From: Devosia ginsengisoli
GTDB taxonomy: Bacteria; Pseudomonadota; Alphaproteobacteria; Rhizobiales; Devosiaceae
Assembly: GCF_024707105.1 (NCBI RefSeq)
Contig: NZ_JANQAJ010000006.1
Span: 248,001-312,000 of the forward strand
DNA length: 64,000 nucleotides
Reading direction: 5' to 3'
Part shown: one piece after another, positions 1-8,726 of the stretch
Position numbering within the stretch: position 1 is the stretch's first letter
Layout of the letters: the number at the start of each line of letters is the position of its first letter
Made by a program: the position numbers and the translations under genes
Notes under the pieces: model-generated
What the model saw: the letters and a program-made list of their open reading frames with translations, nothing else
Databases searched by the model: none
What the model was told of the DNA's origin: nothing

Positions 1-343
1 ACATCTGGTCGCGGATGCGCATCAGCGGGTTGAGCGTCATCAGCGGGTTCTGGAAGACCATGGCGATGCGGCGTCCGCGATAGTGGCGCATGGCGTCGAA
101 GCTGAGCGTGGTCAACTCCTCGCCATCGAGCTTTATCGACCCTGAAACGATCCGCCCCGGCTCGTCGACCTGGCCCATGATCGACATGCCGGTAACCGAC
201 TTGCCGGAGCCGGATTCACCAACGATTCCCAGCACTTCGCCACGGCGCAGCGAGAACGACACGTCACGCACCGATTTGAACGTGCCGGTCCGCGTGAAGA
301 ACCAGGTATTGAGCCCACTGACTTCAAAGAAAGCTTCACTCAT
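1..343 (-). CDS. Dipeptide/oligopeptide ABC transporter ATP-binding protein (DppD/OppD type), partial
   Basis: Only the first 114 codons are in the window; the gene runs off the left edge. Read from the ATG at 343 the protein begins MSEAFFEVSGLNTWFF, with a Walker A motif GESGSGKS at about residues 42-49 and the Q-loop segment AMVFQNPLMTLNPLMR near the edge, which is characteristic of DppD/OppD nucleotide-binding subunits. It energises the two permeases encoded just upstream. The start codon overlaps the stop of the DppC-like gene (ATGA), so it is the next cistron of the same operon. Substrate specificity cannot be read from this subunit. The signature motif and Walker B lie outside the window. 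Confidence 0.93.
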   Translation of the reverse strand, partial: MSEAFFEVSGLNTWFFTRTGTFKSVRDVSFSLRRGEVLGIVGESGSGKSVTGMSIMGQVDEPGRIVSGSIKLDGEELTTLSFDAMRHYRGRRIAMVFQNPLMTLNPLMRIRDQM

Positions 344-1536
344 CGGTCGAACCGCGGATTGTTGAGGTCGCGCAGCCGATCGCCCAGCAGGTTCATCGCC
401 ACGATCATCACCAGCAGCACCAGGCCGGGGCCGAAGCTGATCCAGTATTTCTGCGAGAAGATGAATTCATAGCCATTGGCGATGAGCATGCCGAGCGACG
501 GCTGGGTGAGCGGCAGGCCCACGCCCAAGAAGCTCAGCGAGGATTCGAGGGAAATCGCTGCGGCGATATTGAGGGTGAACAGCACGATGATCTGCGGCAT
601 GCAATTGGGCAGCACATGGCGCAGCATGATGCGCCATGCCGGCAGCCGCAGGCAGCGGGCCGCCTCGACATATTCCTTGTTGAGCTCGCTCAGCGCCAGC
701 GAACGCGACGTGCGGGCATAGTAGCACCACTGCACCAGCACCACCGCCATGATGACCTTGTCGACCCCGCTGCCGAGAATGGCGAGAATCGAGAGGCCAA
801 CCAGGATGGCGGGGAAGCTGAGCATGAAATCGACGGTGCGCATGATCACCGCATCGGTCACGCCGCCCCGCCAGGCTGCCAGCAGGCCCAGGCCGGTACC
901 GATGACCATGGCCGAGCCGGCCGCCAGTACGCCGACGAAGATGCTGATACGAATGCCGTAGAGGATGGCCGACAGCATGTCCCGCCCAAAAGCGTCCGTG
1001 CCGGCCACGAAGACGAAATCGGTGGGCTGCTCGGCGGTCTTGGCGATGACGCTGAAACTGAAGGCGGCAGGGAGCGGTTCGTCCGAGACGATGCGGACGC
1101 CATTGCCTTCCGGATCATTGACCGTCCACCACGGCTGGACGGGATGCTTGCTGGCACCTTCCACACTCATGCCCTTCGGCAATGAGCGGACCTGCAGGCT
1201 GGCCAGCTCGGTTTCGGCACTCGCCAGCCGGACCGCGATGCAGCGCTCGCCGCAGGATGCCGTAGCGAGGTCACCGACATCTCCGTCCGGCGTCGCCACA
1301 CCGTCGGTGACGGCGAAATTGGCGCGGAATTCCTCGCCGGGCAGCACCTGGGGCGATCCCATGGGCTTGAGCGCATCGATCAGTTCGAGCCGCGACAGGT
1401 CGTAGGGGTCGGTCGGCGACAGCAGCGGCGCGAACAAAGCGCAGAACAGAAAGAAAAGGGTGACCGCAAGGCTGGCAAGCCCGACCCGGCTTTCCGCGAA
1501 GCGCCCGGCGAATTCGGCAAGGCTGGCCCGGCTCAT
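340..1536 (-). CDS. ABC transporter permease, DppC type, with a large periplasmic insertion
   Basis: This inner-membrane subunit of the dipeptide-type importer is 398 residues, about 100 longer than a usual DppC. Transmembrane helix 1 (about residues 18-40) is followed by DPYDLSRL and then roughly 130 residues of soluble, presumably periplasmic sequence containing a Cys pair (SCGERC, about 95-99) before the conserved GTDAFGRDMLS at about 179. After that come the other helices and the cytoplasmic EAA-type loop around EAARCLRLPAWRIMLRH. The reading frame stays open upstream to 2616, but the true start is the ATG at 1536, which overlaps the DppB stop (ATGA) and begins MSRASLAEFAGRF. It is the fourth gene of the operon. 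Confidence 0.93.
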   Translation of the reverse strand: MSRASLAEFAGRFAESRVGLASLAVTLFFLFCALFAPLLSPTDPYDLSRLELIDALKPMGSPQVLPGEEFRANFAVTDGVATPDGDVGDLATASCGERCIAVRLASAETELASLQVRSLPKGMSVEGASKHPVQPWWTVNDPEGNGVRIVSDEPLPAAFSFSVIAKTAEQPTDFVFVAGTDAFGRDMLSAILYGIRISIFVGVLAAGSAMVIGTGLGLLAAWRGGVTDAVIMRTVDFMLSFPAILVGLSILAILGSGVDKVIMAVVLVQWCYYARTSRSLALSELNKEYVEAARCLRLPAWRIMLRHVLPNCMPQIIVLFTLNIAAAISLESSLSFLGVGLPLTQPSLGMLIANGYEFIFSQKYWISFGPGLVLLVMIVAMNLLGDRLRDLNNPRFDR

Positions 1537-2516
1537 GTGCTGCGCCGTCCCATGGCGGCCCGCACGCGTGGATCGATCGTCATATGCAGGACGTCGACGA
1601 TGAAGTTGATGGCGATGAAAAGGAGCGCGGTATAGGTCAGTTGCGCGACGATCATGGGGCGGTCCAGGACCTTGATTGAATTGATGAGGAGCTTGCCCAG
1701 CCCCGGCCAGGAAAAGACCGTTTCGGTGATGACGCCATAGGCCAGCAGGTTGCCCAGCTCGATGCCGATGACCGTGATGAGCGGCACCATGGCATTGCGC
1801 AGGATGTGGACGAACACCACGCGCCAGGTGCGCACGCCCTTGGCATGGGCGAACTTGACGTAGTCGAGCCGGGTGATTTCCAGCGTGGCGGTCCGCGTCA
1901 CGCGGATCAGCAGGCTCAGCTTGAGCAGGGCCAGGCTGAAGGCGGGGAGCACCACATGCCACCAGCCATCCAGCGTCCAGAGGCTGCTGGTAATGCCGAA
2001 ATGGGTCGCCACTTCGCCCCGGTCGCCGACCGGCAGGATGGGCATCATGATGCCAAAGGCCACGATGAGCAGCATGCCTTGCCAGAAGGTGGGAATGCTG
2101 ACGCCAATGAGCGAGAAGCTCATGAAGGCACGGCCGAGCCGTGATTGCGGCCGGAGCCCGGCATAGAGCCCGGCGGGAATAGCGAAACCGATGGCGATGA
2201 CGAAGGCCACCAGCGCCAGCTCGATACTGGCGGGCAGGCGCTGCAGCAGGATGCGCGTCACCGGCTCCTTGTAGACGAAGGAGGTGCCCCAATCGCCCTG
2301 CACGGCATTGCCGAGAAAGACCAGGTACTGCTCCCAGATCGGCCGGTCGAGACCCAGCGCCTTCATGGCGGCAAGCCGGTCGGCCTCGGTGGCTTCGGAC
2401 GAGATCAGCACATCGACCGGATTGCCGATGAGCCAGAGGCCGATGAACAGCACCAGCGAGAGCACCAGCACCACGATGAGGCTTTGCAGCAGCCGCCGGA
2501 GGATGAAGGAGATCAT
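1533..2516 (-). CDS. ABC transporter permease, DppB/OppB type
   Basis: A 327-residue inner-membrane permease of normal family length. It begins MISFILRRLLQSLIVVLVL, the typical DppB opening (basic helix, then TM1), and has the ATEADRLAAMKALGLDRP and IWEQYLVFLGNAVQGDWG segments that mark DppB homologues, plus the EAA-type loop around ARTWRVVFVHILRNAMVP-like sequence near the middle. It pairs with the DppC-like subunit. The ATG at 2516 overlaps the stop of the lyase gene and its own stop overlaps the next ATG, so translation is probably coupled. Confidence 0.95.
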   Translation of the reverse strand: MISFILRRLLQSLIVVLVLSLVLFIGLWLIGNPVDVLISSEATEADRLAAMKALGLDRPIWEQYLVFLGNAVQGDWGTSFVYKEPVTRILLQRLPASIELALVAFVIAIGFAIPAGLYAGLRPQSRLGRAFMSFSLIGVSIPTFWQGMLLIVAFGIMMPILPVGDRGEVATHFGITSSLWTLDGWWHVVLPAFSLALLKLSLLIRVTRTATLEITRLDYVKFAHAKGVRTWRVVFVHILRNAMVPLITVIGIELGNLLAYGVITETVFSWPGLGKLLINSIKVLDRPMIVAQLTYTALLFIAINFIVDVLHMTIDPRVRAAMGRRST

Positions 2517-3919
2517 GGAGCGATCGACCGGAGATAGGCGCCGATGAAGCGCTGACCGACGGTGGGAAGCGGACCCGCCCCGATATTTTCGACCAGCGCA
2601 CCGTAATGCAGCGCATATTCCTTGCAGATGCCGCTGGCGCCGTCCGTGGCGAGCTTGTCGCGGATATCGGCGCTCAGCGCGGCGCCACCGGGGAGCTTGT
2701 TGATTTCATCGAGAAAGTTTCCCTTCCCCGTCGCCGCGGCAACGGCAGCTTCATGCACCAGGTCATGGCCCTTGTGCTTGCCCAGGGATGCGCCCAACTG
2801 CATCATGGCGTATTCGCCGAAAATGGCGCCATGCGACAGTTCGAGATTTTCGCGCATGCGTAGCGTGTCGAGATCGAGATCGCGCACCAGCGCTTCGGTG
2901 CGGACCAGAACGTCCGAGATCGCAGCGATGACATCCACCAGCCCGTCCTCGAACAACTGGTTGGTGCTGCCATCGGATTCATAGGGCCGGTGGGCCGAGG
3001 CCATCAGCATCCCCGCCAGGCTGTAGAGCCGGTTGCTGTTGGCGATGATGCCATAGCAATGCACGGGATTGATCTTCTGCGGCATGGTGGACGAACCGAT
3101 GGAGCCTTCAAGCAGCTTCTCGCTCAGTTCGCCATATTCCTCCGACGAGGTCTGGTACACTTCCTCGGCAATGCGGTGGCAGACCGAGGCCAGCAGACTC
3201 AGCGCGTTCACATATTCGCAGATATGCGTGCGGATGGCGCGGGAGGGGATGGCCATTTCGCCCATGCCCAGGCGGGCTGCGACGCGCGACTGGAATTCCG
3301 GTCCAATGGCACCAAGCGCCGAATAGCATCCCACGGCGCCGCCCGCCATCACGGTAAAGCAGCGCTGCTGCGCTTCGGTCAGGCGGTCGGCGGCTTGCAG
3401 CAATTCCTCGATCCACACGGCGGCCTTGAAGCCGAAGGTGATCGGTACGGCATGGCGATAGTGGGTGCGCCCAGCCATCGTGGTGGCGGCGTGGGTGCGG
3501 GCATGGCGGCCCAGATGGGACAGGATATCGCGCAGCAGGCCATCCAGAGTGCCCTGCGCGTCCCTGGTCAGCAGCAGGAGGCCAGTCTGGATCACGTTCT
3601 GCGTGGTGATGCCCCAATGGACATAGCCACCGTGAACCGGACCGCAGAGCCGCACCAGTTCGTTGATGAGCGGCATCAGCGGATGGCGCGTCGTGCGATA
3701 ATCGGCATCGAGTCGCGCCAGATCGAGTTTGTCGTAGCGGCAATTGTCGGCAATGGCATCGGCCGAGGCGACCGGGATGATACCCAGTTCGCCCTGGGAC
3801 AGGGCAACGGCCTTTTCGATATCGAGAAACGCCTGATACATCGCCTGCGGAGCGAAGGCCTCGCGCAGCCCACGAAAATCGGACTGCGACGCTAGGGCGT
3901 CGTTGAATTCAGTACCCAT
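2513..3919 (-). CDS. Fumarase/aspartase-superfamily lyase (adenylosuccinate lyase/cycloisomerase-like)
   Basis: A 468-residue lyase of the superfamily that performs beta-elimination of fumarate or related chemistry (PurB, argininosuccinate lyase, 3-carboxymuconate cycloisomerase). The signature GSSTMPQKINPVHC is present, together with the TTQNVIQTG and GRTHYRHAVP regions that supply catalytic His and Thr/Ser residues. The start is taken at ATG 3919 (MGTEFNDALASQSDFRG) because a GAGAG ribosome site precedes it; the frame extends upstream to 3976 without homology. Its position between the binding protein and the permeases suggests that it acts on the imported compound rather than in purine synthesis. 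The substrate is unknown; a C-N lyase splitting an imported aspartate- or fumarate-conjugate is inference. Confidence 0.9.
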   Translation of the reverse strand: MGTEFNDALASQSDFRGLREAFAPQAMYQAFLDIEKAVALSQGELGIIPVASADAIADNCRYDKLDLARLDADYRTTRHPLMPLINELVRLCGPVHGGYVHWGITTQNVIQTGLLLLTRDAQGTLDGLLRDILSHLGRHARTHAATTMAGRTHYRHAVPITFGFKAAVWIEELLQAADRLTEAQQRCFTVMAGGAVGCYSALGAIGPEFQSRVAARLGMGEMAIPSRAIRTHICEYVNALSLLASVCHRIAEEVYQTSSEEYGELSEKLLEGSIGSSTMPQKINPVHCYGIIANSNRLYSLAGMLMASAHRPYESDGSTNQLFEDGLVDVIAAISDVLVRTEALVRDLDLDTLRMRENLELSHGAIFGEYAMMQLGASLGKHKGHDLVHEAAVAAATGKGNFLDEINKLPGGAALSADIRDKLATDGASGICKEYALHYGALVENIGAGPLPTVGQRFIGAYLRSIAP

Positions 3920-3976
3920 GTGCCGGAACTCTCTTGGGAGAGGACAAGGCGGAGGAGACCGCCTTGTCCGACGCAC

Positions 3977-5587
3977 TCACTGCGGGGGGTGAGCGGTATA
4001 GAAGATGTTGGTGAGGTTGGCGTTCGGCTCGAAATAGACACCGTTGCCCACGGCCCAGACGCCGAACTCGTGATAGAGCGGCACATAACCGTTATCTTCG
4101 TAGACCTGGGCGGATGCCTGACCGATCAGCGCCTCGCGTTCCGCATCGTCCAGCGTCCGCTGCGCCTGATGGAGCAGGTCGTCGGTCACCGGATTGGAAT
4201 AACGGCCGCGATTGGCTCCGCCTTCACCTTTTTCGGTGTCGCGGGTGGCGGCCAGGTTGAGCATCAGGCTCAGCCCTTCGCCCGTATCCGCGGCGGCACC
4301 ACCCAGATAGAGGCTATATTCGTAGGCGCTGGCCTTTTCGAAATAGACGCTCTTGGGGAAGGTCTCGAGCGTCACATCGAGCCCGATCTGGGTGAGCATG
4401 GCCGCGACCGCCTGGGCCACCTGGGCGCCGTTGACATAGCGGTCCGAGGGCGCGGTGAGCGTCAGCCCGAAACCATCCGGGTAGCCGGCTTGCGCCAGCA
4501 GTTCCCGAGCCCGGTCGGGGTTGTAGAGATAGGGCTTGATGGCCGGGTTGTGCCCGAAGACGCCGCCGACGATCAGTTGGCTGGCTGGCTGGGCCATGCC
4601 GCCCATGACCAGTTCGGCAATCTCGTCACGGTTGATGGCGAGGTTCAACGCCTGGCGGACCAGCGGGTCGAGATAGGGATTCTTGCCATCGGTGCCGGTA
4701 ACCTTGGGCGTGGTTTCCTGGCCCTGATCGGCCAACAGGAAGATCAGCAGGGTCGAGGGGGCCGAGGCGAGGTAGAAGCGGTCATCGGCCGTGATGCTGT
4801 CGAGGCCGTTGATCGGCACCGCATTGATAACATCGACCGATCCACCCAGCAGCGCGGCGATACGGGCGCTGTTGTCGGGCAGGGCCTTGATGGTCACCGT
4901 GTCATAACCCGCCGCCGCGCCATAATAGTCGGCATTCTTTTCCAGCACGATCTCCACGTCCGGCGTGAAGGTCTTGACGGTGTAGTGGCCGATGCCGGCC
5001 GAGATGCTGCCATCGTTGAAGCCGTTGGTATCGAGCCAGTTGTCGTTACCGCAGGTTTCCTCGTCATAGGCCAGGGTGACCCCAGTGGGGTTTTCCACGA
5101 TGCCGATATTGCTCAGGCTGCGCATCAGGTTGGGATCGGGCGCCTTGGTGGTGATCGTCACCTTCCCGTCGCCTGCATCGGTTACGCTGGCAATGGTCGA
5201 GATGAAGCTCGAATAGAGGCCCGGGCTTTCGGGCACGTTGCGGACGCGGCAGAGGGAGTAGATCACGTCGTCGGCGGCCAGCGCATCGCCGCTGCCGAAC
5301 CTGGCATTGGGTTCCAGCGTCAGCGACCAGGTCGTATCGTCCACAATCTCCCAGGCGCTGGCCAGGCGCGGCTCAAGCGCGCCATCGACGCCGTTCGCAT
5401 AAGCCAGCGCGTCCGAAATATTCTCGCGCAGGTCGAAATTGAAGCCGGCGCGATGGAAATGCGGATCGGCCGAAGTGGCGATGGCCGCGAGACCAACCTT
5501 GAGTTCGGCGGCCGATGTCTGGACCGCGAGCAAAGATGTTGCCGCCAACAGGCTCCCGCCGATGGCTACGGATAATAGGCTTTTCAC
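3977..5587 (-). CDS. ABC transporter substrate-binding protein, dipeptide/oligopeptide family (SBP family 5)
   Basis: A 536-residue periplasmic binding protein that delivers the ligand to the DppB/DppC permeases downstream. It starts with GTG at 5587 behind a strong GGGAGGA ribosome site and has a Sec signal peptide (KSLLSVAIGG... to TSA|AELKVG). The mature part has the family-5 hallmarks: RENISDALAY, the WSLTLEPNARFGSGDALAADDV segment, and VRQALNLAINRDEIAELVMGG. It is the first gene of the operon SBP-lyase-DppB-DppC-DppD, transcribed away from the LysR gene. Family 5 also includes binding proteins for sugars, nickel and opines, so peptide binding is not proven. Confidence 0.94.
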   Translation of the reverse strand: MKSLLSVAIGGSLLAATSLLAVQTSAAELKVGLAAIATSADPHFHRAGFNFDLRENISDALAYANGVDGALEPRLASAWEIVDDTTWSLTLEPNARFGSGDALAADDVIYSLCRVRNVPESPGLYSSFISTIASVTDAGDGKVTITTKAPDPNLMRSLSNIGIVENPTGVTLAYDEETCGNDNWLDTNGFNDGSISAGIGHYTVKTFTPDVEIVLEKNADYYGAAAGYDTVTIKALPDNSARIAALLGGSVDVINAVPINGLDSITADDRFYLASAPSTLLIFLLADQGQETTPKVTGTDGKNPYLDPLVRQALNLAINRDEIAELVMGGMAQPASQLIVGGVFGHNPAIKPYLYNPDRARELLAQAGYPDGFGLTLTAPSDRYVNGAQVAQAVAAMLTQIGLDVTLETFPKSVYFEKASAYEYSLYLGGAAADTGEGLSLMLNLAATRDTEKGEGGANRGRYSNPVTDDLLHQAQRTLDDAEREALIGQASAQVYEDNGYVPLYHEFGVWAVGNGVYFEPNANLTNIFYTAHPPQ

Positions 5588-5675
5588 GTCATCCTCCCTT
5601 GATGCCCCTATGGGCCGTATTTGCCGGGACGCTAGGGCTTCGGCTCAGAGCAAAAAAGGCATTCTTTCTGCCAAC

Positions 5676-5694
5676 GATTGAGTTTTTCTCAATC
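5676..5694. promoter_or_regulatory. LysR-type operator palindrome in divergent promoter
   Basis: GATTGAG-TTTTT-CTCAATC is a perfect 7-bp inverted repeat with a 5-bp spacer. It also fits the T-N11-A rule of LysR boxes (T5679, A5691). It lies 82 bp upstream of the binding-protein start and 44 bp upstream of the LysR GTG, in the only gap between two divergent units, so it is probably the binding site of that LysR protein. Confidence 0.65.
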
Positions 5695-5737
5695 ATTGAC
5701 TACCGTTCCGTCAAGGTGGTTTGGGGAGGGACGGAAA

Positions 5738-6625
5738 GTGATTGAACGGTCGGGCCGCACTCTGCCGCCAATGACAGCACTGCCCGTTTTTGAAGCTGTG
5801 GGGCGCCGCCTCAGCGTGGCCAAGGCCGCCGAAGAACTGCATCTGACGCCCGGTGCGGTCAGCCGACAGGTGAACAACCTCGAGACATTCCTTGGGATCA
5901 AACTGTTCGAGCGTGCCCACCGGCGCATGGTTTTCACCCCTGCCGGCGAGGCCTATTGGGCCAAGGTCCATGCCGCTTTGGGTGAAGTTCGGGAAGCGAC
6001 CCGGACTGTGTCGGCGGATGCCCATCGCGGACCACTGATTATCGCGGCGCCCCGCATGTTCCTGCAGAAATACGTTATGCCCGCACTCGGGGGGCTCTAT
6101 GGGCGACACCCCGACATGGCCGTCAATTTCGTCGCCAGCGCCGACGGGGTCGTAGGCCCGGACGGAGCGATCGTCATCAGTCCGAAGCCCAGGCCCGGCT
6201 TCATTATCGATATCCTGGCAGATGCGGACCTTTCGCCGGTCTGCAGTCCCGCCTATTTGAAGGAAGCGCCGCCACTAAGGACGCCGGACGATCTGGAACA
6301 TCATACCCTGCTGCGGTCGGCCGAATATGTGCGGAACTGGGAGCGCTGGCTTGGCGAGCGCGCGCAACGCGTGTTTTCCGACGCACGCTGCATCGACTTC
6401 GAAAGCCCGGGCCTTGAGCTCACCGGTGCAGCCGAGGGATTGGGTATCGCCATCGTCCGGCTATCGCTGGTGCAGGAAGAAATCACCTCAGGACGCCTGG
6501 TCGCGTTGTTCAAGGAGGAGACGGTGCATGAGCACTACACCTTCATTTTCGCCGAACCGAAGCTTCGTTCCGCCCGCTTCCGAAATTTCAGAGCCTGGCT
6601 GCGCGATACCGTGAAAGGCCATTGA
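5738..6625 (+). CDS. LysR-family transcriptional regulator, GcvA-like
   Basis: A 295-residue regulator. The N-terminal winged helix-turn-helix reads ALPVFEAVGRRLSVAKAAEE then LTPGAVSRQVNNLETFLG and LFERAHRRMVFTPAG, the pattern of the GcvA/AmpR branch of LysR proteins. The rest is the periplasmic-binding-like effector domain, with an IVISPKPRPGFI-type segment in the expected place. The start is put at GTG 5738 because GGGAGG sits 7 nt upstream; an in-frame TTG at 5678 is inside the operator palindrome and unlikely. It is divergent from the SBP-lyase-Dpp operon and probably controls it in response to the imported ligand or its product. Confidence 0.9.
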   Translation: MIERSGRTLPPMTALPVFEAVGRRLSVAKAAEELHLTPGAVSRQVNNLETFLGIKLFERAHRRMVFTPAGEAYWAKVHAALGEVREATRTVSADAHRGPLIIAAPRMFLQKYVMPALGGLYGRHPDMAVNFVASADGVVGPDGAIVISPKPRPGFIIDILADADLSPVCSPAYLKEAPPLRTPDDLEHHTLLRSAEYVRNWERWLGERAQRVFSDARCIDFESPGLELTGAAEGLGIAIVRLSLVQEEITSGRLVALFKEETVHEHYTFIFAEPKLRSARFRNFRAWLRDTVKGH

Positions 6626-6704
6626 CTGCCCTGTCCATCAGGTTGACCGGCACAAACTCGTGGAGCCAGCGCACCAGAACCCAAACACCGCATGTCCTGA
6701 TCTT

Positions 6705-8606
6705 TCAACGCACTCCCACACTGATATCCAGCCTGGCCGAAGGCTGGCGCAGGCGGAGCATGATCAGCGTCAGGTGACTGCCCCAATTGGCCATCAGTGG
6801 CGGGTCGGTGAGTTCGATATGTTCAGTTTCCGCGACCAGCAGGTCCGAGTCATAGCTGATCATGCCTTGCCCTGACGGGTGGCCCGTTCCCAGTTGGCGC
6901 GGCAGCAGGTGTATCTCGCCGGCTTGCGCCAGGTCCACCTTTGCGGCCGTCAGCAGATGCAGGCTCGCGTCGAGCGGGCTTTCGGCTTCGAAGCTATCGC
7001 TGATGGTCACGCCCCGGTGGCGCTTAAGGGTCATGCGGCGCGTCCAGTGTGACAGGCCGAGTTCGGCAGGATAGGCACGCTCTATCCGCGCGGTGAGGCT
7101 GGCCGTGTCTTCGTCTATCGTGTGCAGCACATGGCCGGCTTCATAACTGCGACCGGCCGGCTGCTCCAGCCCGTCGATCAGGGGCACATTGTGATAGCGC
7201 GAGCGCATGGTCCAGATGTCGTAGCGCTGGGCGCTGAAGGTTTGCGACGTATAGGTGCCCACGCCGGCATCGACGATCAGCGGCAACCCATCGCGATAGA
7301 TGGCGAAACTGCCCACATCGTTGTGGTTATGGCTGTTGTCATTGTGCCCGCCCTTGGCGGCAAGCATCCAACCCTGGCTGCTATCGGCCATATCGCGCGT
7401 CACGAGCAGCTCAAGGCTGGGGAACCAGCGGTCGCGGGGCAGGTCGATGGGCGCAGACGGCCCGTCCAGTTGCGGCAATACGGCAAAGCTCACCACGGCC
7501 TCGAACAGGCTTTGCCCGCTCACCAACATGTCGGCCAGCCGTTCCGGAGCCGTGCCGGTCGAGAGATCCTGTGATTGCGCCTGCCATTTTGCATAGCGAT
7601 CGAGCTTTTCATCGCCCAGCAGATTGGCCCAGCGCTGCACCAGACAGGTCGGAACCGCGACACGCGGCGCTGAATCGGCGAAATTGACGAAATAATCATC
7701 GGCAATGCGGGTATCGACGATGAAGCGCGCCATGTTGCGCAGGCGCTCGTCGCCTTGCAGCGCGTCCCGGTCGAAGATGGGGCTGAGGATTTCGAGACAT
7801 TGCAGGAGGCCCGACATGGCGTGCTTCCAATAGGCCGGCCCTTCCGGGCAGCCGCCATCCTCGCCATAAACGGCAACGAACCGGTCGAGCACGGCCACGA
7901 CCTTTGCCACTGTCCTGGCGAATTCGGCTTCATCGGTTTCGATCAGCGCCGTGGTCAGCAGCCAGTTCGAGACGATCCATGGATTCCAGTTATTGATCCG
8001 GATCGTCTTGAATATCGGGTGCGGCGTGAGGCTCATCCACCAGAAGTCCTCGCGCTCGCCGCACGGGACCAGGATGCGTTCGCGCAATTGCCGGCGCATC
8101 CGCTGGCCGATGGCGGGATTGACGCCGTCGAGTTCCTCTCTGAGCAGCACGCTCGCCATGGCTACCAGGCCCGAGGCGATGCCGACGCCCAGGTCCACCA
8201 CGGGTTCGTCGGGATCGGGCAGGCCATAGCCCGCCTCCTGCAGGAAGAGGTGGCAGGGCATGCACCAGGTCGCCTCCTCGCTGGTGGACCAGAGCGCATC
8301 GACGATAGCCTCGGTATAGCGATCCTTGCGCTCTGCCATTTCACCGAGAACGAGGTCCCGCAGGATGTCGCGGCGGGTACGGGTCTTGGTCTCGAAAGTC
8401 TGTCGTGTTCCGGTGCGGGCAAAGTCGAGATAGCCGGTGGCGGTCAGCACGGGCCAGTCCTGGGTCAAAGCTTGGTCGGCCCTCGCCTTCAGACCTGTTC
8501 CGGACAGCCCGGCAACCGCCTGTTCCAGCCGCTTCATGAGCGGGCCCTGTACCCGGGCGAGCAGGTCATCCGTACTCCCGACCATGCTGGCAATCGTCCG
8601 TCCCAC
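6705..8606 (-). CDS. Heparinase II/III-family polysaccharide lyase-like protein (cytoplasmic)
   Basis: A 633-residue protein with an N-terminal (alpha/alpha) toroid and a C-terminal beta-sandwich of the heparinase II/III type. Visible motifs are CPEGPAYWKHAMSGLL in the toroid, then SHNHNDVGSFAIYRDG, LPLIVDAGVGTYT and YHNVPLIDG in the C-terminal domain, with the conserved His, Asn and Tyr residues expected of these uronate lyases. No signal peptide is seen, so it probably cleaves imported oligosaccharides in the cytoplasm. The start is GTG 8606, preceded by AGGAGG at a 7-nt spacing; the frame is open up to 9488 but that part is a shadow of the LacI gene. It is divergent from LacI across tandem operators. 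The polymer (alginate-, heparin- or ulvan-like) cannot be decided from sequence. Confidence 0.88.
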   Translation of the reverse strand: MGRTIASMVGSTDDLLARVQGPLMKRLEQAVAGLSGTGLKARADQALTQDWPVLTATGYLDFARTGTRQTFETKTRTRRDILRDLVLGEMAERKDRYTEAIVDALWSTSEEATWCMPCHLFLQEAGYGLPDPDEPVVDLGVGIASGLVAMASVLLREELDGVNPAIGQRMRRQLRERILVPCGEREDFWWMSLTPHPIFKTIRINNWNPWIVSNWLLTTALIETDEAEFARTVAKVVAVLDRFVAVYGEDGGCPEGPAYWKHAMSGLLQCLEILSPIFDRDALQGDERLRNMARFIVDTRIADDYFVNFADSAPRVAVPTCLVQRWANLLGDEKLDRYAKWQAQSQDLSTGTAPERLADMLVSGQSLFEAVVSFAVLPQLDGPSAPIDLPRDRWFPSLELLVTRDMADSSQGWMLAAKGGHNDNSHNHNDVGSFAIYRDGLPLIVDAGVGTYTSQTFSAQRYDIWTMRSRYHNVPLIDGLEQPAGRSYEAGHVLHTIDEDTASLTARIERAYPAELGLSHWTRRMTLKRHRGVTISDSFEAESPLDASLHLLTAAKVDLAQAGEIHLLPRQLGTGHPSGQGMISYDSDLLVAETEHIELTDPPLMANWGSHLTLIMLRLRQPSARLDISVGVR

Positions 8607-8654
8607 CGCGATTCCTCCTAAAATGTTAGTTGGCGACGCGAGTTGACATAGCAT

Positions 8655-8690
8655 ACCGGAAGCGCTACCGAAAGCGCTACCGGCAGCGCT
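8655..8690. promoter_or_regulatory. Three tandem 12-bp LacI-type operator repeats
   Basis: ACCGGAAGCGCT, ACCGAAAGCGCT and ACCGGCAGCGCT follow each other without a gap, so the palindromic core AGCGCT recurs exactly every 12 bp (8661, 8673, 8685); TTCC follows, completing a GGCAGCGCTTCC palindrome. A TTGACA -35-like hexamer is at 8643-8648. AGCGCT-centred palindromes are typical LacI-family sites, and the array lies between the lyase gene and the divergent LacI gene. Confidence 0.8.
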
Positions 8691-8726
8691 TCCAATTTGA
8701 AGAGAGGACGTCCGGGAGGGGAGAGA

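Noticed and set aside
340..2616. One continuous 758-codon frame on the minus strand
   Set aside because: Only the part after the ATG at 1536 is a protein (DppC type). The upstream part is the shadow of the DppB gene in another frame.
3920..5575. 551-codon plus-strand frame
   Set aside because: Antisense shadow of the family-5 binding-protein gene; Gly/Arg/Ile-rich with no family features.
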